A stretch of 64,000 nucleotides of DNA from positions 1,188,116-1,252,115 of the forward strand of contig JAVGVS010000108.1 in the NCBI GenBank assembly GCA_032718565.1. The letters run 5' to 3'. Positions 29,480-41,800 of the stretch are shown here, in pieces (the first letter of the stretch is position 1; every line of letters starts with the position of its first letter). The DNA is from Distichodus sexfasciatus (Eukaryota > Chordata > Actinopteri > Characiformes > Distichodontidae). Made by a program: the position numbers and the translations under genes. The notes beneath the pieces are model-generated. The model saw nothing but the letters and a program-made list of their open reading frames with translations. It made no database searches and had not been told where the DNA came from.

Positions 29480-30696
29480 GTGCCTAAGTGAATGGGGAAA
29501 GAAGGAGGGATGATTTCAGTAAGTAAAGGACGAGTGCGGGTGGAAACAGATTGAGATGTGTGTTTAGTGAGGTGGGCTGAGGCGCCATGAGAACCATGTT
29601 GACTGTTGTGTGAAAACAAGCTGAGGGGAGCTGTGGAGTCCCAAATCCCACGTGTTCTTAATGGGACACAACCAATGTGGTCCAATGGGAAACAATAAAC
29701 GACGATGAAAACAATGAGGAAGGGACACAGGTGTGATGTGAGTGTTTTGTCTGTACGCTGGTTGAGAGAAACAAAAATACAGCGCTGATACGGGTCTCGG
29801 CTGTAAACACAGCAAACCGTACACAACGTGGTCAGCTAGAGCAGCTCGGATTAATCACGTACCCAAAAAGAGCAGGTTCAAGGTGAGACTTAAAGTCACG
29901 TCAGTCACTTCTTCCTCTTGTTACGATGTTTGCAAGAGGGACTACGTGACTAAACTGGAACACGGAAGTGGTGTGGAGCTCGTCCAACCGTAAAACTGGG
30001 AAATTTTAGTTGATTAATAACTCACCGCACTCGCCTCGGCTCTTTATTACACCCTCCTTAGCAACCGCAGGTGAATCACATGCATAGAGACAATGAGTTG
30101 GGACCGTATTTTTATATTTTTCTTACTGTAATATATGCAGTTATGAATAATAACGCTGAAACTCACATAGTTCAAATACACATAGTTTTGACATTATAGT
30201 TTCGATGCAGCCACACACAAGCACTTCAGGTCTTATTCCTGATTGCATCAATGCAAAGTTTATTCATTCGTTCATTATCCGAACTGCTTAATCCCTATCG
30301 GGGCTGCGGGGCCCGGAGCCTCTACTGGCGCCAGCGGGTATAAGTGTTGAAAATTTGATAGATTTATATGGAAACTGGCCCATAAAATGAGCAGAGGCTC
30401 GAAGCGGTAGGTATTTTCTGTTCTCTGCCCACTTTTCTGCCAGTGGTGTGTGTATCCGGTGTGTGGTCAGTTGCAGCTGCTTGGCCTTCATTCTCCACAA
30501 CTAGGTCACCCTGCAGATGGAGGCTGAAAAATTTGCTTCAGGCCAAGGCCACTTCACATCTTTATAAACCCAGCTCAAATCTGTCTGTTTTACTAAAACA
30601 AACTGTGCTGGGAGTCATCACAAGTAATTAACACAAACTTTCATGAAGATATGGTGTTATTACAATTTGACAACGTCTGCTGCGATATGATTTCAA
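29480..30696. other. Intergenic with an old SINE tail
   Basis: About 30,255-30,335 (TTCATTATCCGAACTGCTTA, then ATCGGGGCTGCGGGGCC) is the tail of another tRNA-type SINE in minus orientation. No exon is recognised; the frames at 29,419-29,826 lack any domain. Confidence 0.4.
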
Positions 30697-31054
30697 GGGC
30701 GGCACGGTGGTGCAGTGGTTAGCGCTGCTGCCTCACAGGGAGAAGGTCCTGGGTTTGAACCCCGGGGACTTTCTGTGTGGAGTTTGCATGCTTGTCCCGT
30801 GTTTGCGTGGGTTTCCTCCGGGTGCTCCGGTTTCCTCCCACAGTCCAAAGGCGTGCAATATAGGTTAATTAGCGACTCTAAATTGGCCCTGTAAGGTGTG
30901 ACTGTGTGAGTGCCTTGCGATGTGTTGACGCCTGCCCAGAGTAGGTTCCCGCCTTGCGCCCATAAGTTCCCGGGACAGGCTGTGGTCCTGGCGACCACAG
31001 TTGGGATTAAGCGGTTCGTATAATGACTGAATGAATGACTGAATGAATGAATGA
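30697..31054 (+). repeat. tRNA-derived SINE family C, full length
   Basis: Head GGGCGGCACGGTGGTGCAGT, B-box GGTTTGAACCCC, body GGAGTTTGCATGCTTGTCCC and GGTTTCCTCCCACAGTCCAA, and tail of (TGAA)n. It is common in many teleosts. A 3' fragment lies at 55,677-55,845. Confidence 0.85.
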
Positions 31055-31314
31055 TTTAACTTGAACTTCTGTTCATATCAAACAATTAAAAGCAACTAAA
31101 ACATCATTTAACTTTTTCTTACGGGTTACGGGTTTCTTACGAGTTACGGCCCACAGCTGCCTGTGTTATGTTTAATAAAATTTGGGACATCTGACATCTA
31201 GTCTGGCATTTATATTGCCAAATATTGCACTGTTTAATTTTTTTGAAAAAGATTGTTTTAAACACTGCCTTCAGAAGAAATATTCTAAATTTATTTATGT
31301 ACTATTCTTAATCG

Positions 31315-31520
31315 GGGTAGGTGGTAGTGTAATGGTTAAGGAGTTAGTCCTGTGACCAGAAGGCCGCCGGTTCAAATTCCATGACTGGTAAAGGTACCAC
31401 CCATGATCGAGGTACTGCTCCCATGCCAGCTGCCCACTGCTCCTTTGTGGATGGGTCAAATGCAGAGTTCACATTTTGCTGTGGTGCACTGTCTGCTGTG
31501 CTGTGTTCACAATGACAAAT
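31315..31520 (+). repeat. tRNA-derived SINE family A
   Basis: Plus orientation: head GTAGGTGGTAGTGTAATGG, B-box GGTTCAAATTCC, tail GTGTTCACAATGACAAAT. About 30 bp of the body is shortened. Confidence 0.8.
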
Positions 31521-31529
31521 ATATTTAAT

Positions 31530-33010
31530 CACAATATATAGCCAAACACAATGTAAACCAGAGAGCTCAAAATAAAACACATCCTTGACGTTATGACTTT
31601 GATGTAGCCACACACACACGCATCCGACAAATAAAGGGTACTTCTGGACTACACAAACACACGTCTTTTTTCCCTTATAGGGTTGGATTCGGGCCCTATT
31701 CCTGCTGCATCACACCCAAGTCTGGCTCTAAAACGTTATAAACATCTCTCAGATTTATATGGAGATTTATATGGAGATTTGGAGTTAGTGACATTTAAAA
31801 GGCTTATCAAATTTGGTCATGCAGATTTAATTCTCATGTTTTGCGTTCACAAACTCACACACAGTGCAGGCAGTGTGAGTCACATTGCGAGGTTTGTCCA
31901 GCGAAATGTCTTCCTGAGAAGCTCCAGATAATGTTATTTGTGGTGGCATCTCACAGCCGAGGTGATAAACAGCCTTGTTATATAAGCACACGTAATTCAC
32001 CAAAACTCCCAGCCGAGACACACCAGCAGCCTGGGGGTTTATTTTATTCATTTATATTTTAAACTTCCACTCAGCCCCCCAACACAACCCGGTTATATAA
32101 AGCAGTGGGGAGTGACGTCCAAGCATCTGTAAAAAAATCTTTCATCCACTTCTGCTTTGAATTATTTAGAAAAATTGCAGCAGAGATTCTAAAGCGTGTG
32201 TATGTGGAGGCACTGACCATTAAAATTGCAGCTCTGTATGGTAGATGAAAATATGAACATGAAATATTGATCAGATGAATGGATATGTTTGTGAAGAAGT
32301 GCTTGACACGCAATACGAGAAGGAGGAACAAGACAATTTTGCTGAACAGTGTTTCTCCTTTAGCTGAGCTCTCTCTCTCAAGCTGATGGACACACAGATG
32401 TCTGCATTAAGAACACAAGTAAGAACGAGGCTGAAGTGCTACTTATTCGCCAGCTCCTTATTTATTATTTCTGTTCCCCCTTAAATGGAAGAGGTAACTC
32501 TGAGTTTTGACTAATTTTATAGAAGTGCAGTCACTAATTCATCTTAAGCTTTGCTATAAAACTTTGGAAATCTGTTTGTGAAAACACAATTATAACAAAC
32601 AATATGTTCATATTAATTATTACATATGAATATTTCATATGAGCTTCAACAGTGATCAATAAAATGTTGATTTATGACCAAATTCAACAAAAATTATATT
32701 GTGTTTATCATGTCAAGTTACAAACACTGTTGAAAACTCCCTTTCACACAGGCATCAAGTTGCAAAACACCACTGGTTTCAACTCTGACACTTTGTTTAA
32801 GACCATTTTTATAAAAACATTTTTGGGTCTTGCAAGGTATTTTAGCTACACATGAATAAAATCAATTATATTGCAATAATGCATGTTATAGAAATGTTTG
32901 GTCACTGACATCTGATTTCTAAATATAAAAATGCTATAAAATGGAAACTTCAACCTATAAAATAGTACATTTTAATAGTAATTTACTGCGGTTTCTAAAA
33001 AGTGAAAAGA
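31530..33010. other. Intergenic, no gene seen
   Basis: A small duplication GATTTATATGGAGATTTATA occurs at about 31,752-31,780. The remainder is AT-rich and unassigned. Confidence 0.35.
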
Positions 33011-33252
33011 AAGTGAGTGATTATGTGTCACTGTGAACACAGCACACAATGCACCGCAACAAAATGTGACCTCTGCATTTGACCCATCCGTGAAGGAGCA
33101 GTGGGCAGCTAACAAGGGCAGCACCTGGGGAGCAGTGCTTGGGGATGGTACCTTGCTCATCAGTACCTCAGTGGTAACTTTACCAGGCCTGGATTTGAAC
33201 CTGTGTCCTTCTGATCAGGGGGCGAACACCCTACCGTTACATCACCAACTGC
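33011..33252 (-). repeat. tRNA-derived SINE family A, full length
   Basis: Minus orientation with tail GTGAGTGATTATGTGTCACT and head CCCTACCGTTACATCACCAA. Well preserved. Confidence 0.8.
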
Positions 33253-33259
33253 ACCGAAA

Positions 33260-34186
33260 GCCAAAGACTGTTAAAGTTATAGTGAAACTCTTTCAAAGGA
33301 TTTAGTAAGATGAGTTTTATTTTATGCAACCTGAAAAAAACATGTTCTAAAGTTACTTCTCACTGGTCAGAGCAGGATTTACAGTAGCCCGATAATTTAA
33401 CTGTTTCAGTGGAAATTATGTGTGAGGGTAAAATTGTATTCTTTAATAATACAGAGTTGATAGTCTTCCAAAGGATCAGAGGATTAAGTACATACCCAGG
33501 CACATATCAGGCATAATATCAAGTCACACATCATCGAAAGAAGTTGTTCAGACATCAACAAGCAGAAAAGACGAGCTCTGCTTTCAACGCCCTGCCTGTG
33601 ACGACTTCTACCGCCAGTGAGCAGGTAAATCTCTGCGCCATCTACTGGTGAACGGGAATTAAATTCTAATTTTAAGCTTTTTAATGTATCTTTGATGGAT
33701 ATGGTTTTCTATGTCTATTTTAACAACCAACTAATCCATTAATTAAAAAAAAAAACTCAGCTAATCAATTATAATAATCTGCAGTCCATTGTTATTATTA
33801 TCTCATTTCACTACTGTTTAAATGTGTGCGTAATGGCTCTTTAGTTTCACTGTGAGTAAAAGCATCTAATATGGGTTTGTCCGAGATTACTTATTTTGCT
33901 GGTTTTGGGTCTTAATATTTTGTCTAATATGTTCCAATAAGATTAAATGTAGGAAAATAAAAAAGATTACATTTTCGCTGCCCAAGTCGTATCATTACCA
34001 TTTATATCTGAAGTCTATTGAGCCTGTAATACACTTTTTTAAGAACACTGTTTTACCTGCACACACGACGTAATTTCGAGCAACCTGATGCACATAGAAC
34101 AGACCGTAAACATACAGTATTTATCTGCTGTATATACCTGGTTTGAATAAAGCAGATACAAATGTGATCATTATTGCGGCCACATA
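33260..34186. other. Intergenic, no gene seen
   Basis: AT-rich. The short GC-richer piece near 33,580-33,650 has no exon signals I trust. Confidence 0.35.
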
Positions 34187-34318
34187 TTGTCTCTTTTTTC
34201 TACCTCTAGTTTAGAGGTTTTATATTTTGTAGTCTATGTATGTATTTTTGCTTACAAGATGTGCCTTATTTGTCTTTATATATTTGTTTACTCTACGTGC
34301 CTTATCTATTCTTTGTAG
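34187..34318 (+). repeat. Family X repeat, left part (split)
   Basis: TTGTCTCTTTTTTCTACCTC to TTATCTATTCTTTGTAGTG matches family X at 17,070-17,280. The matching right part (GTCTCGTCTCTCTGTATACC) is at 35,496-35,545, so about 1.2 kb lies inserted between. Confidence 0.55.
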
Positions 34319-34332
34319 TGTCCCGACCCGGA

Positions 34333-34404
34333 GGCCTCGTGGCGCAACGGTAGCGCGTCTGACTCCAGATCAGAAGGTTGCGTGTTCAAATCACGTCGGG
34401 GTCA
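34333..34404 (+). tRNA. tRNA-Trp (CCA)
   Basis: The cloverleaf is complete: acceptor stem GGCCTCG/CGGGGTC (one G-U pair at position 2), D-arm GCGC/GCGC, anticodon stem TCTGA/TCAGA with loop CTCCAGA (anticodon CCA at 34,365-34,367), T-arm GCGTG/CACGT with loop TTCAAAT, and discriminator A. Internal promoter boxes A (TGGCGCAACGG) and B (GTTCAAATC) are intact. There is no intron. A TTTT Pol III terminator follows at 34,410. The sequence is very close to vertebrate nuclear tRNA-Trp. It sits directly upstream of a SINE within a nest of repeats, so it might be a retroposed copy, but nothing in it is broken. Confidence 0.93.
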
Positions 34405-34413
34405 TAACGTTTT

Positions 34414-35495
34414 GGGCAGTTGGTGGCGTAACGTGATCAGAAGGTAGCAGGTTCGAATCCAGGACCGGGAAAGTTACCACCAAGGTACCCATGAGCAAAG
34501 CACCGTCCCCGGGCGCTGCCCATGCCAGCTGCCCACTGCCCCCCCAATGAATGGGTCAAATGCAGAGGTCACATTCCGGTGTGGTGTACTTTATTCTTTA
34601 TTACAGACTCAAGGTCCAAAGGAAAAAAAAACCAACATATACAACCCACACAATAAAAAATTTACAGAATGCAGCAATACCAATGTCTCCACAACTTTGA
34701 CTGATACCGTATAGCACTAACCCTTATATTCGATAAGCCCACAATAATCTCATTATTAGAAGCATTAAGCCGGCAGATAAATTCATACATAAAATTTCGT
34801 AATAATGCTTTAAAAGTGATTACTCTTGCACTCACAATCATTTCACTTGCACTATGCCATCTAGGTCTCCTTAGTAAAATTCTCAATGCATCATTATAAG
34901 CTACTTGAAGCTTCTGTAAACTGGATGTCCTATAGTTGGACCACAAATGAGCGGTATAAAGTGTTGTACAGTATGCTTTAAACAAAGATAATTTTACCTG
35001 ATCTGAACAAAAACTAAACTTACGTACAAGTATATTTGCCTGCATATACATCATACGCTGTTGCCTTTCAATATCCTCATCGTCTGTCATGAGTTCAGTG
35101 ATAAAATGTCCAAGATATTTTACTTTGGCACACACAGTGAGACTCTTATTAGACTTGAAACTTGAAAACTGGAAAATGTATACTTTTATCCTCCTTAGTT
35201 GTACAAATCATAACCACACTCCTATCAGGATTATACAAGATATCGTGTTCAAAACCATACTCAGAACACATAGTTAAAAGCTGTTGAAGCCCAGCACTAC
35301 TAGGACTGAACACTACCAGGTCATCTGCACACATAATATGATTCACTAAAATACTCCCCATTATACAGACAGTTTTACATGCATTCAGACATTTAGATAG
35401 ATCATCCATGTAAAGATTAAACAAAATTGGGGACAAAATTCCTCCTTGTCTTACTCTGTGTGTTCACAATGACAAATAATCACTCACTTTCATGA
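34414..35495 (+). repeat. SINE family A split by a LINE
   Basis: Head and body at 34,414-34,587 (GGCAGTTGGTGGCGTAACG to CACATTCCGGTGTGGTG) and tail at 35,456-35,495 (GTGTTCACAATGACAAATAA). The head begins about 10 bp after the tRNA-Trp gene. Confidence 0.75.
34588..35455 (-). mobile_element. 5'-truncated non-LTR retrotransposon (LINE) with RT fragment
   Basis: On the minus strand two frames (35,149-35,436 and 34,662-35,135) give the C-terminal half of a LINE reverse transcriptase: SPILFNLYMDDLSK, the catalytic YADD-type box as CADD (HIMCADDLVVFS), then VKYLGHFITE and a C-terminal domain with RRPRWHSASEMI. The two parts are in different frames, the catalytic box has a Y to C change, and there is no endonuclease domain, so it is dead. 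It is inserted in the SINE at 34,414-35,495. Confidence 0.8.
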
Positions 35496-35549
35496 CGTCT
35501 CGTCTCTCTGTATACCTGTATATTGCAGAGATGACAAAGTTTACTCTGG

Positions 35550-35780
35550 CTATTTTGACCTCTCTTTTTTTTCTGCTTAAATAGTTTGCATTTTGATATC
35601 TACACTGTAACATTGTAGTTGTTGTATTTGACACGTATTTCCATTAATAAAAGAGAGGTTATTAAAACAAAAATACATACTTTTTCCCTCAATATATTTG
35701 ATATTTTAAATGCATTTGAAATAGTGAGTTTGTGTCCTCTGGAGTGCGCATCTGTTCAGGCCACAGCGCCCCCGCGTGGT
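35550..35780. other. Upstream flank of ddx52
   Basis: AT-rich until about 35,735, where composition shifts sharply to CpG-rich at the ddx52 promoter. No separate gene is seen. Confidence 0.4.
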
Positions 35781-35875
35781 CACCGGCTGCTACGGCGCAT
35801 GCGCGGTGCTGATCGATGTGGGCTCGTCCGCAGCGTGAGTTGGAGTTCTCTGGTGTGGGTTAGCAGCGCGGCTTC
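35735..35875 (+). promoter_or_regulatory. ddx52: ddx52 CpG-rich promoter / 5' UTR with NRF1-type site
   Basis: The palindrome GCGCATGCGC at 35,795-35,804 is a perfect NRF1 core site, 72 bp upstream of the start codon, in a CpG-rich, TATA-less stretch. NRF1 sites of this kind are common in promoters of housekeeping and ribosome-biogenesis genes. The start site is not fixed by sequence. Confidence 0.6.
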
Positions 35876-38800
35876 ATGGACGCCGTGGACTTGTTCAGAA
35901 AGCTCGGCGCTGGCGCTAAGTTTGATTTCAGACGCTTCGCCAAAGACGCCGAAAGGTTTAAGGTGACACATTTCCCATTTTCACCTCAGCTTTATCCCCT
36001 CACAGTGGCGTGTGTGACGCGCAGGGCGCAAGCGCGTGGCCCGTTAGCAGGCTGAGGCTAGCATGTGTTAGCATTGTGAGTGAGTAGCGAGTTAGCTTCG
36101 GCTTTAACCTGAATTCACGTCAGAATTAAAGAGAATAATGAGCAGTAACACTAAAGTTTGGGGACTGTCAGGTTACATGGTCAGGATGAGCTTTTTGATT
36201 TGTAGTGAGTTTACTAAGATGAGACTTTTCCACATGACCGCGACTTCGCTCCTACAACTCACTCATGTGTGCACAATAATATACTTTCATTGCTACACTT
36301 TAGTCCGCACTCAGATTAACTTTAAACGAGTTATTTGGTAATGACAATTTATTTATACAGCACGTTTTAAAACATAACTTACTCAACGTTAGCTCATTAG
36401 AATTAGAAGTAAGGGTTGGACGATATGACCCCAAATCAGTATCATGATAAGTAGAGCTGGGCGATATGAACAAAAACATTATCACGATATTTTTTGTCAT
36501 ATTGATCGATTTCGCTTGGGATTAAGGGTGTCGCTCAAGGACCCAGTGGTTTTAGTAGGTAGTGTAAGGGATCGTTGGGTCGCATGGTTCGAATCTCAAA
36601 CTGGTAAAGGTACCACTGAGGTACTCATGAGCAAGGTACTGTCCCCAAGCACTGCTCCTCGGGTGCTGCATATGTCTTGGTCCAGAGACCACCACCACCA
36701 CAACCTCTTGGTCCCAAAGCAAGCATCCCAACCCCTAGCCTAGACCAACATGTCTTATTAGGATTTTAAAAATGTAAGATGTAGTAACAGACTGGATAGG
36801 ACAGTCATGTGACCACACACACTGCAAGATGTTTATAATGGAGCATTACAATATTTTTAAAAAAATATTCTGTTATTGCTTTGCCGAGTTCAAATGTCCT
36901 ATTCATGCCCTGTCCAGTCTGCCACTATATCTGTATGTTTTTCCTTCAGTTATTAAAAAAACCATGAATAATCACACTATTTCATTAGAATTCATCTTTA
37001 ATAGCTTTAATTGTTTATAGCATATTCATACAGTCAACTGTGAGGACAAATTCTCCCTTTGTCTTAGTTGAATCATGTATGACTAATCACATATCTCTTC
37101 TGTCTGTGTGTTTGTATGTTTGTTAAAAAGGTGGTCAGGTCTTACAAGCAGGACGACTCTAACCCGTTATCAGGAATTAACTTCTTTGGCATCAAGACTG
37201 GAGTGGAGACAGCTGTAGACTCCACACAGGAGGATGAAGACGAGGAGGAAGAGTATGAAGAAATACAGTCTGCTGTTACAGAAAAGAGGAAGCGTGATGA
37301 TGTGAAGGAACCATTAAGCACTGCCAGGAGGAAGAAGAAGAGGAAAGGGAATAAGAGCAAACCTGAGAGTAAGAGCTGAACTTCACACTCTTCATCCACA
37401 CACAGTTGAACATATTAGTCTGCCACGTTATGATGGTCCTACTTTCCATGGAAAATAGTCCTCTCTCTGCTGAAAACACCCCTCATATCTACCTTACTTG
37501 TGTTTACGCTCAGATGCAGAGAATGAGTGTGATGATGATGATGATGAGGAGGAGGAGTTGGAGGAAGTGGGGATTCAGTGGACATCATCCCAAATTGAGA
37601 ACTCAGACGACCCAAAAACAAAGGCCAATGACAAACCCTCCCTGAGGAGATTAAAGCAGCTTCACCATGAGAAGGTAAGACCTGCTTTACACAGTTCAAG
37701 ATTAGGGATGCATCGGTCTGATAACGACTGCATTGGGCCGATCGATGGAGCCGATGGGGTGCTTTTCCCAAAAGCATAGTTAGGTTAGCGCTGCAGTATT
37801 AGTTAGGAAAACAGTATTTAAATCAAGTATTTCCTTAAGCAGAACAGAATAATCTCATGTCTGTTGATGTGGTGATGATTTTTGGAACTGAATGTGGATT
37901 TCAGGTGAAGCAGGTGAGACAGAGGAGCAGAATTAATGTGCACGGCACCGACGTCCCTGACCCCGTCAGCACATTTGAGGAGCTTCAGCGGGAGTACCAG
38001 CTGGACACGAGAGTGTTGGAGAACATTAAAGCAGCAGGCTTCCTCACCCCCACTCCCATCCAGATGCAGGCCGTCCCGCTCATGATGCACGTACGTACCT
38101 CATCCTCGCACACAGCTTCATGATGTTAGTCGATAATTCTGGGGTTTTGCTCAGTATTTCCAGTATTTTGTGTGTGACTGATGTGATTATAAAACGTTTA
38201 TCAGTGCATTTTGATGCAGTGATCAAAATTCATAGTCAATTCAAAGTTCAAACTGTAACTATAATTAACCCTTTCAAATTTAATGAATTCACTTCCAATA
38301 TCTTTTATTAGTAAAACAAGTGGAAGAGAACTGAAAGGTTACATATCTTTGTGATGGGGTGTTGTATCTCGACTCCACAGTGAGCAACATGGTGCAAATA
38401 TGGTGTTATTTTGGTGCCAAAATTCTGAGCGCGCAGCAAAACATTGTGAGCAAAATGACTGGTCTTTACATGCTCGACTCGGCCTTCACGCTTGCTCGTC
38501 TTGGCCCTGCGTTAGAAATGTCTGGGCCATTTAGAGACAGATTGGCATCCATTCACTACGTTGGACCATTTAAAAATGAATCTCTGAGCCTCTCAATAGT
38601 TTCCAGAAGTAAATACTGTCAGCGCAGTAGATCCGCAGCAGAACATTTTTGATTAAATGTTTGGTTAATTTAAACGTGGCGTAAATTTATTTGAAAAATT
38701 TAGAAAATTGGTGTTTGACATTTCTGATTCAATTCAGAATAGTCCAAATCCCATATCGTGATGCGTCTAGGAATTGTTTTTCCCCCCCTCCCTGTGGCCC

Positions 38801-41800
38801 AATATTTGAGTACATTTGTGGAGAGGTGAATGACGCTGCAGTAACATCAGAGACTAATATTCTCCCCCTTGCGTTTTAGAGGAGGGAGATTTTGGCATGT
38901 GCCCCAACCGGCTCAGGCAAGACCATGGCCTTCTGCCTGCCCCTTTTGGCACACCTGCAGCGGCCCCAAAACAAGGGCTTCAGGGCGCTCGTCGTGGCCC
39001 CCACTAGAGAGCTGGCCAGCCAGGTACGCACGTTTCCTCACAGATCATCAAAAATCCAGTTTTGCTTTGTAAACGTCTCGTCTTAATCTTTAGTAAACAA
39101 GGGCACTGACCAACATTTTGTTATACTTTTGTTTACAAAATGACCACTGATAGGAACGTGGTTTTCATTTTTAAATGTTTTAACTGGTATGTAGAGCTGG
39201 GGCTTTAGTCGTCTCTACCAGATGTGGTGAAGGTGTTTGCTTGTAGACTCACAGGGAGCTGCTGAAGCTGTCAGAGGGAGTGGGCTTCAGGGTCCACATG
39301 ATCAACAAAGGAGCAGATGCAGCCAAGAAATATGGCCCCAAATCAGCCAAGAAGTTTGGTAAATGCACTTTTACTTCCTGGTAAAGGTAATGTGTGGAAA
39401 TGCTGTGCTGACGTCACTAACGTTACTGTGTTTCTTTTAGACATACTGGTGACTACTCCTAACAGACTGATCTACCTGCTGAAACAGGAGCCTCCTGCTG
39501 TTGACCTCAGCAGGTCTGTCTGAGCCCACCACGCACACACACAAATTTACTTTTGTATTGCTATTAGTGCTGCATGATATCAGGAAAACATGCAATAACC
39601 AGGGATTACAGTTCTCCGTTGTTACGACAGATCTCTGTTGGACTCTTGCTGTGACAGATTTCCATCACATCAAACTCACAGGCATATTTGAGTCGCGTTA
39701 TTATGACGAGTCACGCATGGGGAATTGTGGGAAATGGAGTTCTCTCCCAGAAAGGCCAAAAGCAACTCATTTGATATGCCAAAATGAGTCCAAATTGGCT
39801 TAAAATGACCCAATCAATAGGAAAAAATAAATATAGAAAAATGTACTATTTATTATTAAATAGTACATTTATTATTATTATTACTTATTATTTATTAAGT
39901 AATTCACTATGTGTCCTGATGGATACCAAATGGATAAAGAAGTGTTTCTGCCTGGCACTAACCTTGTAGAATGTCTCTGCGTAATTGCACCATGATTCTG
40001 TCTGGTGTCCATCTGCCCAGTACCCCTGCCCCCAAAAGCTGTAAACCTGGAGGAAACACTGAGTCTGATCATGAGAAACTCTCTTTTACACCATTCTAGT
40101 GTTCGTCTTTCAGTAGGTGCTGCTTAAAAAGACACTGAGCTGTGTTCTGAAATGTGAATGTGTATAAGTGTTTTCTGTGTACTGAGTGAAGTGTTTGGTA
40201 GTGTGGTGTTGCTGCTCGGTGTCTGAGCGCGTCTTCATGATGAGCTCTTGCTGTGCAGTGTGGAGTGGCTGGTGGTGGACGAGTCTGACAAGCTGTTTGA
40301 GGATGGCAAGACGGGCTTCAGGGAGCAGCTGGCCACAATCTTCCAGGCATGCACTTCTCCCAGAATCCGCCGGGCTCTGTTCAGTGCCACCTTCAGCAAC
40401 CAGGTGGAGCAGTGGTGCAAACTCAACCTGGACAACCTCGTCTCCGTCGGCATCGGGCCAAGGTACTGTAGAACGGCGTAGCTGCGCTGCACCACGCTTT
40501 CCTCACAATAACGTATCGAGTCAACAGACAACGATATCACAAAGTCTGCTGCCATACGATTTCGATTTCATTCAGTTCAGCATTCAGCAATCAGTATGAG
40601 CTAAAATAGAATTTGACATTTTTATTCCTGACATTAATATCCAGTTTGGCTTTCTATGAACCTTCGTTTGGTGAGTAAGTTGGTGTTTGAAGTGTGTGGA
40701 GTACAAAGCACTGTTGTACATCATTGTGGATAAGAGTGTCTGCTAAATGCTGTAAATGTAAATGTGCGTTTTCTGTGCACAGGAACACGGCTGCCGAGAC
40801 GGTGGAGCAGGAGCTGCTGTTTGTCGGGGCGGAGAGCGGCAAGCTGCTTGCCATGAGAGACCTCATTAAGAAGGTCACCCTTTATTTACATTTACAGCAT
40901 TACACTCTTATCCAGAGCCTAATGACAGGGACAGTGTCACTGGAGCAGCTTGGGCTTTAGGGAAATTAATGCAGTCCCCACATGAAATTCGACAAAAGGA
41001 TCCAACAGTTCAAATCGTCAGAATATCGTCACCGTAATCTCACCGTCTAAATATCATTGTAATCGTCTAAATATCATCAGTATAGTCATCAAAATATTGT
41101 TATTGTAGTCATCTTAATACCATAGCTGTTGAAGTATCATCGTAGTCGTCATTTTAATAACGTCATTGGTGACATGAAGTAACAGTATTAGGCTCATTTA
41201 TTTCAAGCTGATGCTAATGCTTTGTGGTTGGCATCTTTAGGGCTTTCTGCCTCCCATGCTGGTGTTTGTGCAGTCGATCGAACGAGCACGAGAGTTGTTC
41301 CACGAGCTGGTGTATGAGGGCATCAATGTGGATGTGATCCATGCTGACCGCACACAACAACAGGTCAGAAAACACACACATCTGTTACTGTCGATAAAGA
41401 AAACTTCTAAGTAAGTTCATCAATACTGCATTTTTATTCAGTTGGATTTTAATGAGATGAGAATGGTTGATTTTATGTTAACACTAAGAGGAACACTCTG
41501 TCACAGTCTGTTAAAGGACACAGAATTGAAGAGGTAAAGATTTATTGATGAATTATTTTCAAGCTGTGAGTAGTCGATCAATAACAAGCTCTTTTTACTC
41601 CATTTGAGAGCTCAGATTCCACACAAGGCATTATAACGTAGTACGCCAGTAAGTATGTGTGTGTCATTAGTTCATTCTTTTCCATTTTCAAATAAAGATA
41701 AAAAATACTCCTAAGTGGCAATGATGGGGTCCAGGCAAAAGTAGCAAAAAGCAGCACAAAAGCAGTGTCAAAGATAGGAGTCAGTGAATCAGACTGCATA

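Noticed and set aside
30693..30998. Minus-strand frame of 101 codons
   Set aside because: Entirely inside SINE family C.
34662..35436. Functional reverse transcriptase gene
   Set aside because: The frame is split, the catalytic YADD-type box is changed to CADD and the N-terminal half is missing.
40186..40599. Plus-strand frame of 137 codons in another frame over ddx52 exon 8
   Set aside because: The ddx52 frame with DESD and SAT motifs is the real one; this is an overlapping shadow.
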